64,000 nt of DNA from Amanita rubescens (Eukaryota > Basidiomycota > Agaricomycetes > Agaricales > Amanitaceae). Within the stretch, counting starts at the first letter, position 1, and each line of letters begins with the position of its first letter. The stretch is taken from NCBI GenBank assembly GCA_015039365.1, contig WION01000035.1:62001-126000 (forward strand). Direction: 5' to 3'. Shown here piece by piece: positions 24,628 to 36,086 of this stretch. The notes beneath the pieces were generated by a model. That model was not told the origin of the DNA and ran no database searches. It worked only from the letters and a program-made list of their open reading frames with translations. The position numbers and the translations under genes were made by a program.

Positions 24628-26621
24628 ATGTCCCTGCGTGGCTCCTCTGCAGCCGACATTTCTGCTTGGCATTCCACGCGTCCATTAGCACCCCCTTTGT
24701 CGCTTATTGTCAGGGAAATTTCTTCTGTCTCAGCCACCTTCATTCTCTCCTTTTCAATACCAGACGCAAGCCCCGATATCGCGTCGCTCGTTCAGGAAGC
24801 GGAAGATGACGGCACTGGCGACGATGACAAGTCGTCAAAGAAGCACACTTCGTTCATCTCTGATATCCTTGCAAAAGGCCTTTTCTCCGTCAACGTCAAC
24901 GGAGCCCCCTGGCAACACATCTTCGTTCGGGTGGCTGAAAATGGTGAAGAGGCTGTAATCATCATATATGGCCTCTTTCCGGGGAGGCAGTATAACATCG
25001 ACCTTGGTCTCGCGCAGGATGGCCAGAGCAGCACTATCCGGAGCCAAGTCACGACTGAAGGTGAGTTTCGTCGTAATTCCGTTCTTTCTTGTCTTGTGAC
25101 CATTTAATCAAGATCAAGACCATCTCGAATCCATGGACATGAACACGGAATCAGAGCTAGCTGCGGTCGACCGTCCAATGGGTGGTCCTTCAACTGATCA
25201 CCGTCGTCATGTGTCGTCAGCTAGCACGTCCTCATCCAGCTCGTTCGTCACAGAATCGGAGTCATCACATACTAGTCAAAGCAGTTCGTCAGACGCTTCG
25301 CCTTCAACAAGTTCAGAATCCCCTACGCCAAACGGAGTAACAATTTCCACCGAAGAGCACGTGAACCAATTGCAGGAAACTCTAAATACGCTGATTACGG
25401 AACGGGATTCGTTGACCATAAATCTGAAGTCAGCTCGTCGTGAGTCTCAGAAAGCAGACGCTGCTCTCCGCGCCGAAATCGAAAGCTTGCAGCGTTCTTC
25501 AGAAAAATATGGAGTTTGGGAGCAGCGGACAAAGCAGAAGATCCTTGCTCTTCAGGAAGCGCATAAACGTGCTATCGCCGCGGCTCAGGAGACGGAAGAG
25601 GAGGTGCGCCGGGTGGAGGCTTTGCTGCCGGACCTTGTGAAAAAGAAGGAAGGGAAGGAGAGGGAATGCGAGAAATTAGAAGCAGAAGCGGCAAATGTGC
25701 GGAAGGAGCGAGAACAGATCGAAGAGGCGGAGAAGAAGCAGATCGAGAACATGGAGGCTGAGCTGGTGGTGCTTAATCATAAGCTGGAAAAACTTGGAGG
25801 AAAGAAAGATAAGCTGGAGGACAGGAACGATACCAGATTTGGAAATGCAGCTTCGGCAGGTTGTGGAAGAGATCGACAAAATGGAGGCCGAGGAGAGGGA
25901 CCTGGAGCTTGCATATGCCACCTTTAGCCATAATCAGGCCGCTGCCGATGAGATGGGAATGTTACGGCACCCAAATCGTACAGCTTCGGAATGTGCTGCA
26001 CAGCAACCCCAGCAACATAGAGGCCGTCATCATAGCTTCCACAGTACCCCGTCAACAGTCCGGCAATCGATACCCTCCACACAACGATCAAACACACTGC
26101 AAGCTCCCAGTACTTCGGCTACTCACCCAAACTTGCAGCACATATGGAATACCACCCCGACCCGGCAGGCCCAGGTACAACGGCAGCAACACACTTCTAG
26201 GTTCACATATCCCCAGTCGACTTCCCTTTCGCACATACGCAGTCAACCTCCAATCATTCTCACCAATCCTAACAGAAAAAAGTCGGGAAGTACGTCATCG
26301 TTGCATCAGACGCACGGCTCTGCCAATGGTTCTTTCTCATCATCAACGTCATTTGGGACATCTTTGGTGTCATCTCCCTCCAGTAATTCGTCATCTACGG
26401 TATCGTCCCCCAATCCAGGAGGAACCTTGACCTCGGTGCCAGAACAGGTGTCGGTGTCTTCAACTGCTTCGACTTCGACATTGTCTAGTCGTGCTCCTGT
26501 GTTTGAACCTGGAGTTGGAATTGGGCTTTTGTCGAAATTGCAACGGCAAGGTTACGCTTCGACGGGTAAGACCAGCTCTAACACTGGCACGAGCTCGCGT
26601 TCCAATCATGGAAAGGTATAG
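24628..26621 (+). CDS. Coiled-coil protein, possibly related to fungal AcrB-type ubiquitination-network proteins; one frame break
   Basis: Starts MSLRGSSAADISAWHSTRPL. Residues ~30-160 look like a beta-sandwich: PPLSLIVREISSVSATFILS, FSVNVNGAPWQHIFVRV, and VIIIYGLFPGRQYNIDLGL. An intron (about 25061-25113) leads to a Ser-rich linker and a long heptad-type coiled coil, roughly 25350-25920 (EEHVNQLQETLNTLITERD; EEVRRVEALLPDLVKKKEGK). The tail is Ser/Thr/Pro/Gln-rich and ends near residues GKTSSNTGTSSRSNHGKV. The fold order resembles what I recall for ascomycete AcrB-like proteins, a weak assignment. The frame moves by one base near 25821-25824 (KDKLED to GTIPDLEMQLRQ), inside the coiled coil with no splice signal. 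Without correction the protein ends at 25927. Confidence 0.7.
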
Positions 26622-27131
26622 GAGAACCAGAGACTACGAGCAAAGTGATCTGGTGTGACCAGTCTTGGTTCACCGATCGGACATCCCGCATTTTACTGCA
26701 TTTACTCTACTCAGGAGAGACCACGACGAAAACATCATTTAACGATTGCATCTTGTTCATTTGCATATTTATAAGGCATGGATTCTCAGTGTTGCACGTG
26801 TTATGCATTTTATCACCTACAGTGTATCATACAGGAGTATTTGCCTGTTCCGTTCTAGACCTTTGTTTTTTTTTCATGCGATGTAGCATTTGTATGTCCC
26901 GCCTGCGAGTACATGTTAATTATTGACCATAAACCTGTAGATATCGGGAACTTTCAAAGTTTAAAATATCGTGTGACCGCGATAGTGTTCCTCAACAATC
27001 TTGCAGCGGAACAGTTGACCCATCGTGATGTCCGATCAGATGATTTGTTGTCGAGTCGTCAGTTATGCATTTCAAGTGCTACTTTGACCAATTCTACTCG
27101 TATATAAATATTAGCGCACGGTCCCCTATAT
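26622..27131. other. Convergent 3' spacer
   Basis: Between two convergent genes; AT-rich in part, presumably both 3' UTRs and terminators. No gene or RNA recognised. Confidence 0.5.
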
Positions 27132-28690
27132 CTAACTTGGAACCTTCAGCAGTAACTCTACACTCTTTTCTGGCTTTCCCCTGAAAAGCTTAAAGTCAAG
27201 GGAGACACCAGCAGTCCCAGAGTTGTGGTCATTATTAAACCCCTTTTTGAATTCTCGATAAGTCTTGTGGAGGCCCTGGACCGTCGTCCAAACGCCCTGA
27301 TACCCAAGGCCTCCTTTTTCAGGAGGCAACCTGGCGCGCGAGTCGTCAAAGACCAAGTGAACTTGCATGAGCGAAAACAAAGACGGTTGGAGATTGATAA
27401 TGTCGCCCGAGATGGGAGGCATCACTTTTCTCAACAAGGGAATCTTTGCACCAAAAACTTCGCGCGTGATATGGTAAGATTCGACGAGGTGTGATAAGAT
27501 GAGCATCGTCGTCGCTGAAACGCGCGTAAAGTGGGTTTGTCCGTCCGTGAGGGTCTCCAAGGTGGTATACGCGTCTCCGAGCGTCATTGGAGGCCCGGGG
27601 TCTGCGATGACGAACGACTGACCGCCGATGTCTGGGTTCTTGCATGATCGTTGGGCGAGGTCGATAAGCCGCCGTTCGTAACATAGGTGAGCGTAGGCGC
27701 AGTTCTCGACGTAGATGAAGGACTGGAGGGTGTTGGCGACCCACGTCGGATTGCTCATTCTCTTGAGGTAGGCATGGCAGAATATGTCACCAGGACCGTA
27801 TATGCCGTTGCCTGGACGCAAGCATCCCGTGCGTAGAGTACCACCCGTTGCGGTGGGGGTCTTGTCAGCCGCTCTTACGGACCGCTCCGCATGTCGCTTT
27901 GTCAGCGCGTAGTTTGAGAAAAATTGGTGGTGCTGCTTTGGAAATATCGCGTCGTCCACGTCGTTGATTATTTGGACAAAGTACTGGGGTTCACGCTCCC
28001 AAGGCCAGAGCCAAAATCGCGATCTACGGACGGCTACGGACCCAGAGGATGTAAAAATGAGTACGCTGGCGCCAACGGCCTGCGCAGCGTCGATGACGTT
28101 CTGAGTACCTTGAACATTGACATGCGCAGACCTGTCCACGAGACCTGGGTGTCTCTCGTAGAAACGGATGTTGGCTGCGGTGTGAAAAATGGTGAGCTCT
28201 GCAGGCTCGGAGGAATTAGGCCACGGGGCCTTGAACGCGGCGTCAACCGCGACGCTGTCTGTTACGTCTACTTTGAAAAAGACGACTTTAGATGCAGGAC
28301 CAGATTCAAAGTCTTTTCTAGATGAGGGGTATAAATCTAGAATGCGTATATTTGTGGGATCTTCTCCGCGTTCTAGTAATTGTGAAACGATCCATCCACC
28401 GAGAAAGCCTCCCTAAAATAAGTCGTGTTGGAGGGGTTTTATAAGTTGTGCAAATGGAAGGGGGGACTCACACCACCAACGACGATGTACCTTCTTCCAG
28501 TCTTGGGCGGAAGTTGATCTTTGATGTGTGTCGAGATGTATTCGGCTGCGGTTGCGCGAACATCAGCTGGTTCAAGACGATGGGGGGCGAAAGTATTGGC
28601 CTCTGGTGGTAAATGGGATATTTTTCTATCGTTTAAGAAAATATAGAGAAGTAGTGCAATTATTGCAGCAAGGAAGAAGAGTAAAAGCAT
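27132..28690 (-). CDS. 3-beta-hydroxysteroid dehydrogenase/sterol-4-alpha-carboxylate dehydrogenase-like SDR
   Basis: Extended short-chain dehydrogenase of the 3beta-HSD/Erg26 group, which oxidises the 3-OH of sterol intermediates or related alcohols with NAD(P). Two exons join across an intron near 28417-28468. The first encodes an N-terminal membrane anchor (MLLLFFLAAIIALLLYIFL) and RRYIVVGG. The second continues GFLGGWIVSQLLERG, making the Rossmann GxxGxxG. Active-site elements are IFTSSGSV (Ser) and YALTKRHAE (Tyr-x3-Lys), with CLRPGNGIYGPGD and FIYVENCAYAH typical of the 3beta-HSD domain. The C-terminus (GKPEKSVELLLKVPS) is soluble. The anchor implies ER or lipid-droplet membrane. Its start codon lies 33 bases from that of a divergent sterol-binding gene. 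Whether the substrate is the ergosterol intermediate is not shown. Confidence 0.86.
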
Positions 28691-28723
28691 GTGAGAGAAG
28701 CTGTGTAAGGTTTCGTTCCGACC

Positions 28724-30660
28724 ATGAGCTCGGACGCGACCATCGCAATGGAGGAGGAACCCATCTCAGTACCCGATACTGGCGAAGGCGGTAAACTCAA
28801 GATGATCGTTTCGCTTGTAAAGAAATGTCTAGGCGTAAAAGACATCGCTTCCATGTCTGGAATTTCAACTTCTTTGAAACTCTTTGAATTTTACTAACCC
28901 TTTATTTCAACAGGAGACTTTCCCTCCCCGCATCTCTTCTCGAACCCATTCCAAACCTAGAGTACTGGCATTATCTCGATAGACCTGATTTCTTTGCTTC
29001 GTACGTCTTTCACACTTCGTATTCCCAACGTTTCAACAACCACGGTAGCATCAACGACTCCAATGATCCTTTTGACCGTACCCTCTCCTGTTCTCAAGTT
29101 TGTCTTGACCAAGGACCTCAAGTTCGTTCACGGAAAAGTATGCAAACCTTACAATTCTGTCCTAGGGGAACACTTCCGAGCCCACTGGGACGTCATCCCG
29201 GGCGCCAATTCGAGAACACCGGATACTACTTTTACCACGCCCTCCAATACTGTCCCTTCCAGTCCCGTCGTTCCCGACTTTGCGGGCAATGCCTCCTCAG
29301 AAACGGCGAGCATCAGGAGCGGCCGTAGTTCACGCAGCGGTCTCAGTTACCTTTCGCGCACTAATCGATCATCGACATCGACCGCGAGCACATCGCCACA
29401 AACGCACAGCATGAACAATATCGCTGCGCACATGTCCAACCTAAGCCTGACGCGCGATACGATCCCAGAACTCGACGATGCGGGCATTGATCCAGATCTC
29501 TACTCGAATCTGGACGTCCCGCGCGCACGCGTCATATACGTCACAGAACAGGTCTCGCATCACCCACCTGTATCGGCATATTTTGCCGCGTGCCCAAGCA
29601 GATGTATCCAAATGTTAGGCGTGGACCAGATCTCTGCAAAGGTATCTGGAACGACTCTACGCGTCGCGCCGGGACAGTACAATCAAGGTATCTATCTCAA
29701 CCTGACCGGTGGATTTGGAGAGGGCGAGTCGTACCACATCACGCACCCTGTGGCATACGTCAACGGGATCCTCAGGGGAAGTTTTTACATCACGGTCGGC
29801 GAGTCGACCATCATAACCTGCACTGGCTACAAAGGGAGAAGAGGTTTCCGAGTCATCATCGAGTACAAGGAAGAGGTAAGGTTCCAGTTCGGCCTTTTTG
29901 CCCGCAACCATTCTCAAAACCAGGTTAGTCTTGGTTAGGCAAACCCCACTTTTTGCTCGAAGGGGTTATTCATACTGTCTTTGATGGCGAGACCCACCAC
30001 GAAGAATGGACCAAGGTGAAACACGTGCCTACAGCTCGGATCGTTGCGGTCTTTGATGGGTCTTGGCGCGGCAAGATCAGGTGGAGGAGGGTGGGTATGG
30101 GGTCGTTCCCCGATGCGCTATCGTCGACCGCGTCTTCCCCTGTTGGATCACGCGCACACATTACGCTCAATTCGGGCTCACGGCATGACTTGTCTGTCGA
30201 CGCTCTTCCGAGTGTGATACCTTCGGCGCGGATGGAATACTCAACTTTGATTGATCTGGCCGCGCTTAGAGCGATACCCAAGGTAGTGAGGACCGGTGGA
30301 GAGACAGCTGCCGTATGAGAGTCGGAAGCTGTGGTGCGACGTGACGCGGAATTTGGTGGAGAAGACGTATGGCGACGCGACCAAGGAGAAGGTGCAGATT
30401 GAAGCAGAGGCAGCGGGACTTGGCGGCTGAGAGGAAGCGGAAAGGCGTCGAGTTCGTCGAGTTTTCTATTCTTTTGTTTGCACTTTTTCACGGGCATGGA
30501 CAGGTTTACTCCCCAGTACTTTGAAAGAACATGGGAGAGCGGTATACCCACTTTAACGGAGGAAGGATGGAAAGTTGTTAGAGAAGAGCTCGCAGAGGAA
30601 GGACAATTTTCTCTGGAGGAATTTGAGCTCGACGATGATTCCGACACCAAGTCTATTTGA
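28724..30660 (+). CDS. Oxysterol-binding protein (OSBP/ORD family), with three one-base frame breaks
   Basis: Lipid-transfer protein of the Osh/OSBP family, moving sterols and phosphoinositides between membranes. Start MSSDATIAMEEEPISVPD, then LSLPASLLEPIPNLEYWHYL, KFVLTKDLKFVHGKVCKPYN, SVLGEHFRAHWDV, and a Ser-rich insertion. The ORD signature EQVSHHPPVSAYFA is intact (about 29547-29588), followed by GGFGEGESYHITHP and GYKGRRGF. After an intron come the C-terminal ORD block (HTVFDGETHHEEWTKV), ERQLPYESRKLW, and the final exon ending DDDSDTKSI. It has no PH domain, so it is a short (Kes1-like) type. Frames change by one extra base at 29089 (FDRTLS to VLKFVLT), 30292 (VVR to PVERQLP) and 30410 (IEAE to QRDLAAERK). 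All three lie in conserved sequence without splice signals. An active gene would require them to be sequence errors. Confidence 0.92.
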
Positions 30661-30729
30661 TTCATGGCATAACTGACTTTTTACTTAAATAATATATGTA
30701 ACACTTGGCTACAAGTGGTAATGATCTAG

Positions 30730-31729
30730 TTATGAATTCGGCGAGGTCCAATGCTCGCTAGGTACAAATCCTCGTTTGAAAAGCTCTTCCACTATCGTTC
30801 TTGCTCTCATCCTGAGCGGACCCTCGTCGTCGAACGCGAGTCCTTCGACTTTGGCGGCTTTTTTCACGCCCTCGTCTTTAAGAATCGCGTCCCCCTCTTG
30901 TTTCCGGACATCCCACCATTCCCCTGCGCGGTTCCGGAGTTCTGGATCCCTCATGAGCGCCGCATGAGTGTACTTTCCCAGATGAACAGCGTGAATCAGG
31001 TGTTCTGCCGTTTTGAGGCTAGATTGGATAAAAAGAGATTTGAGCCGTTCAGGACGCATGTCGTGTGCGGTTTGAGGGTCTAAACCGATGATGCCTAGAG
31101 AGGAGAGGGGCAACGGTCGGCTTAGGAACATGGATGCCATAGGTATGTTGCGGGCAATGTAAAATTTGACAGAGGGAAGGATAGATATGAAGATGGGCAG
31201 TGCTAGGAACAGAATGTGCCTATAGAATAATAATTGGTCATGCCACTGGGTATTGTCAGTGAATCTAAATTACACCATGCACGCGACCACGCACCATGTA
31301 CGTGTCCTCCACGCGAATGTTGACGTTTGAAGAAGGAATGGAAATGGGAGCCGTGGCGAGCAAGTAGGTTTCAGTGACGAACGCGGCCACGAGGATGCCA
31401 ACCGCTAATGGGCGGAAATGTGAACGGTTCAGTTTTTCTAGAGTAAACAGCCCAACGAGGGCTATTTCGCGTAAATATGCAAGGGCAGGACGGGGGAGGG
31501 CGTAGAGTGCATAGTCCTCAAAAGTGCGGCAGTGCTCGCAGGTAAAAATGACGTTGTGCCCAAATCTGACATAAAGGGCACGCAGCTCAAAGTTGGCGAG
31601 GCGTTCAAATTGTAGGAGGGGATCATTAATAGGAAGATGTAAAGCAGAAAAGATGTTTGGAGGAGGAATACGAATGAGATAGAGGATGTAAAGTGAATGG
31701 AGGAAGAGGAGTAGTAAAAAGTAAAACAT
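30730..31729 (-). CDS. Multi-pass fungal membrane protein, unknown function
   Basis: Two exons. The first starts MFYFLLLLFLHSLYILYLI at 31729 and ends near 31306 (RVEDTYM). The second, from about 31258, continues WHDQLLFYRHILFLALPIF and runs to 30730. At least three hydrophobic segments are visible: the N-terminal anchor, VGILVAAFVTETYLLATAPI, and RHILFLALPIFISILPSV. Between them lies an ordered part, FERLANFELRALYVRFGHNV, with CEHCRTFEDYALYALPRP. The C-terminal part is helical and soluble (SLKTAEHLIHAVHLGKYT; RTIVEELFKRGF). I recognise no named family; the layout is of an ER/endomembrane protein. The start codon is one base downstream of a tRNA-Val gene on the same strand, so its leader is unusual. 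The frame is also open further upstream through the tRNA. Confidence 0.8.
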
Positions 31730-31730
31730 T

Positions 31731-31803
31731 TGGTTCAACCCAGGATCGAACTGGGGACCTTCTGTGTGTAAGACAGAAATCATAACCACTAGACCATTGA
31801 ACC
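31731..31803 (-). tRNA. tRNA-Val (anticodon TAC)
   Basis: 73 bases with a perfect 7-bp acceptor stem (GGTTCAA/TTGAACC) and an A at the discriminator position. The A box reads TGGTCTAGTGG and the B box AGTTCGATCCT. The anticodon stem is TCTGT/ACAGA, enclosing loop CTTACAC, so the anticodon is TAC, reading GTA valine codons. The T stem is paired (CCCAG/CTGGG). No intron. CCA is not encoded, as expected in eukaryotes. The 3' end is one base from the downstream gene's ATG. Confidence 0.95.
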
Positions 31804-31899
31804 TTGTTAATCTGTTTATGGTTAATTACTAGCTTCAGATTCCATCATTGTATTACTTACTTAAAACGTAAAACGCCGTTTCTTTCCACCCTTGCTATT

Positions 31900-33481
31900 A
31901 TGCGTCTTCAACTCTGCCTCGCATCCTGCTTCATTGCAGGTGTGCGCGCTGCAGGTAAGTTTTCTATTCTTCTCTTTCGTTTCTTCCTGACGTTACACAG
32001 TCACTACAGTACCAGGCGCTCTCTCCCTTACTCTCACCGCAACACCTACCTCATCATCGTCTTCTGCTCCTGCCGCTTCCTCATCTGCAGCTGTTCATTT
32101 CTACTTTAACAGCATTTCAGAGCTCTCCTCTTGCGCAAACGCAACTTTCTCTTGGCTCTACTCTGGACCATCCAACCAGAAACTCTCCCTTCTCATAACA
32201 AATAATGGAGTTTCCCAGACTCCCCAGCCCAGCGCTAGCCCCGTATCAGAACTCATCACTTCCACCGCAGATCCTTCATCTGAGTCCTACACATGGTCAT
32301 TAGTCAACGTCACGCCCGGGTGGTACAAGCTCAACGCTTCTCTACCCAAGCAATCCATCAATGTCTCATCTCCCGTCTTCTACATCAACTCGGGATCCAC
32401 GACCTCTTGCCTATCCAGATCAAGCCCATCCAATACAGCAACATCGCATGAGAACGTGGGAGCTATCATAGGCGGAGTCATCGGCGCTTTTGCCGGTATC
32501 ATCATCGCCGCGGTCATACTCTTCTTCCTCCTTCGCAGAGAAAAGAAACTCCGGTCTGCTGCCACAAGCAATCCCTACCCGGCTGACGGAAAGCGCGACC
32601 TCAATTCTCCGTTTTCTCCCGTAAAGGTTTGGAACCACTTGGCCTCTGTCGACTCGCACATGACTGCGGCAGCCGATGCCAGTCGGCAACACAGCATCCA
32701 TTCAGCCGCGCACAAAAGTTTCACGGACTCGGTCAACATCCCCGTTTTAGAGTATAGCCATGGTCATAGCCGTGAACTTTCACGCACAAGCCTAAATGGG
32801 GAAGAGGAAAAGGGTTCTCCTTCCAGCTCTCTCGACAATGCCTTGAACGCTACCGATCGATCATCACAAACACATCTTGACGCGTACGCTGTTCCAGAAC
32901 AGGCACACACTCAACAATCGAGGCTCCAGGACAAAACCTATGCCACGAACCTGGATAGAGCCAATAGCGCCCCTGGCGCAAGGAAACGTAGGCCCTCAGA
33001 GTCAAACGCCGCCTCTACATCCTTGTCGCTTTTAATCGCGGCGGAGCGCGCCTCCGTGTACGCCTCTGCCCCCGTCTCCCGAACAGACATCGCCGTCAGG
33101 CCGGTGCGTTCCACCGATGATTTGTCATCCAACAAACCTCGCAAAGCCGCTCGCAAGCCCGTACCATTATACGATCCCTCTGCCGATCCAACTCCCGCAT
33201 CGCCAGAAAACGCGAGTCCACATTCGCCCACAAACGCCAACCACCCTCTCTACGCCGATGATCCATTTGCTCGACCCACTCCCATGCTGACCAGTCAATC
33301 CAGCTCGGGCACGCTAAACGGATCCAGCAGTCCACATTACATTTCACGATCCCAGTCAATGTCACAATCCCAGCCAAACGGCGGAGCCGCAAGGGAACTG
33401 GCGCACAAGAGCAGCTTTGGGTTCGAAGGCCGCCAGATGCATTATCTGGTGCCAGACATGCCGTTGCCGCAAAAGAAATAG
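31900..33481 (+). CDS. Single-pass, Ser/Thr-rich type I membrane protein, unknown function
   Basis: Two exons: a short one coding the signal peptide MRLQLCLASCFIAGVRAA (31900 to about 31953), then an intron and a long exon from about 32002 to 33481. The extracellular part is Ser/Thr-rich with several N-glycosylation sequons (NATF, NVTP, NASL, NVSS). It is compact around SELSSCANATFSWLYSGP and YTWSLVNVTPGWYKLNASLP, which resembles a small beta-sandwich. A glycine-zipper-like membrane segment follows (GAIIGGVIGAFAGIIIAAV), then a basic stop-transfer (RREKKLR) and a long disordered cytoplasmic tail rich in Ser/Pro/Asn, ending YLVPDMPLPQKK. This layout is common in basidiomycete surface proteins and suggests a wall sensor or adhesin-like role, which is inference. 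The divergent tRNA-Val lies 96 bases upstream. Confidence 0.82.
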
Positions 33482-36086
33482 ATGACCCTTTAATGGTGGA
33501 GAGGGAAGAAAAAAACGCTAGCGTCTCCCCTTCCTGCACCCTCTCTTTTTTATCTGCTTTAAACTCGTCTCTCCACCTGGGTCCAATCCAACTTCACTTC
33601 AACTCTGCACACTTGTCTAAAACACCGCCATCTGTCTTTACCAACCTGACATGCTTACATTTATCACTTACTCCGTGTAACTGACTAATAATTTCCGCCG
33701 ACCGCGTCGCGGATATTTCTTTATTCGTTTTTCATTATATGCTCTGGACCTTCAAGTCGTTGTCTGCAAAAATATGTAGTATGTACAACGTTAGAACTAG
33801 TAATAGTCGGATTGACTTTATCTTGATTGTGTATGTACATATATATGTGTATACTTTAGCAATGGAACCAGTCCCGCGGTAACGCAGTTTGGGTTAAACT
33901 CGGGCTCGTAAAAGTAAAGACCTTGTGACCAAGAACCAAGCCAACGTTCGTCCATTCTTTCCTTCCTATCTTCCAAAAAGGCCCCGCAGAGGAGGTCAAG
34001 CACACAAACGTAATCAAACGTTCGCATTAAACTTTCCCCAGAATCCAGGGTCGAAGGCACTCCTGATCGAGGTCGACTGACCCTGGTCGTGCCTCATGCA
34101 TGTGTGTGTGGCCTAGACTCGAGTCGGTACTTGCGTGGGTACCGCGTGAGACCCCATGACGAAGGTGATTTCATCACCTGCGGGATATGTAGTGTGGGCA
34201 ACAGATAGGAACCATCTCATAGAAAAAAAGAAGTCGCCGGCGGGCGGTCACCTGGGTGTTACATTCATTCATTCAAAGAACGAAAAAAAAGTTTGCATTC
34301 GTTTACGTACGTACGAGAAGAACCGTTGCGTCAGCGGCGTCCGTGTTGCCGTGTGTGAGCGTTCAATACGTTTTGGAGGATGTTTGACACTCGTCAAGGA
34401 AGGACTAATACGAGCCGGAGCACGCTTTGTTCATTATCGATTCGATTGAGGCTTGAAGCGAAAAAAAGTCGCCAAGGTAGCTGCCGATTGAATGCTATTC
34501 CCATGCATATGGCATCTTCCTTGGCTTTGGATTAGGGGCTCCAAGATACTTAGCTCCAACTCTATTCCACATTGCCAAGATGTGTGCGTGTGCGTGTGGT
34601 GCCAATGGCAAGCGTCCAGTAAACACCGAGAGACTAAAGGTAAGAATCGAAGAAGCCAAGCGACCAACAACAGCTCCTCATTATAATTTTAATTCGGCCA
34701 ACGGACCTTGAGCCGTCGGCAACCCAATCCGCTCTCGGATCTTGTCCAGCGCTTAAAGAAGGAAATTTTGGAAGCCTGAGAGTGTGTATGCCAGAACTGC
34801 CAATAACCGCTAGATGCTAAGCGTGTGCTCTTGCCAAACGGCATTCCATGGCAGTTCAATTAATCAAGAACCATCCTGCTTAGTAGCTCGTCCGGAATGC
34901 CGATGGTAAAAGGACCTGACGCAAATTCGCCTTATGGATATGTCATTGATGCTTGTCATTTGGCCCTCCGTCCTTTGCGCAAATATGAAGCGGACCACAG
35001 TGTCGGTTCCGACGGCGTGTTAACCCACTTATGACCGTCCATGAAAAACACGCCTGTGAATACTTGAGGGAGACGAATACCGATTAACCACTTACATACA
35101 TCGACTCGCAAGTATGACATCTATGCCATGTGTTTAGAAAGGGTCCTTCCTTTTACTTGACACGACGTACCTTCTCTGATTACGGAGGCAATGGTTTTGA
35201 AAACAACACACACACGAGACCTTGAATGACTAACCGAGGTCTTCGGATGCACCGGGACGCGTAGCCCGTTCATGACTAACAATCCTGCAGGGTCCTTCAA
35301 AAAACATGCCGCTAGCAGACGAAAACGTCACGTTTGCAACAAGTTCAGGAGACTGAACGGTCGTTTGCATAACGCGCATCGGGTTTCACCTCCGATATCA
35401 GAAAAAGAGGAAATAAGATTTTCGGTTCATTGCGGTTGAGTGATGGTTCCATGTTGTTCTGAGAGTAGGTGAATCCTCGTGCATCAGAGGCGAATAATCC
35501 TACATGTATTAACATATAAGATGGCATCTCCGGCACGTTATTGGATGATATCGATGAACTTTGCAACCCGCCCTGATTGCCATGCCGGTCAGGATTCATT
35601 GTGCGCTGAAGCGGCTGGTCCGAAAAGTGTCTGGCCGATGTGACTGAGTCATGTGGTCATTTAATTTCCGCCAACTACCGCGCATTCAACGGCCTTGTAT
35701 GACTTGAATCACGATAAGCAAAGCCAAAGGAGCATCCTTTTGACGTATCTTCGCTCGTGGGATCTCACAGATCACGCGCAAGGGATTTACGACACAGATC
35801 ATTTGTAAATGGCATACGAACCGCCTGCATCGATTTCGCGGACTTGGTAGTGATGTCTAAAAAGCTGGATCCGTGTTTATGACTGTGAGATGCATTACAC
35901 CAAAGAGCGCCTGAAGAGTCACATGAGAATAATCAATATATCATCGCAATTATCACATGTGCTTCCAATGAGAAGATGGCTGATTGTCTCGAAACCATCG
36001 CGCCGACATCCCCTTGTTGGGCCGTTGTCGAAATTCCCCGATCCCGACAAATAAACATTTCCGCAGTCCACAGCAGACTGGTAATG
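33482..36086. other. 2.6 kb region without a supported gene
   Basis: Only short frames without recognisable domains or splice structure. It includes GT/GC-rich microsatellite-like sequence around 34580-34600 and a short inverted pair (CGGCATTCC near 34839, GGAATGCCG near 34894). It may hold 3' ends, a non-coding RNA or decayed sequence; I cannot tell which. Confidence 0.4.

Noticed and set aside
34156..34449. 97-aa plus-strand frame
   Set aside because: Composition looks random and there is no recognisable domain.
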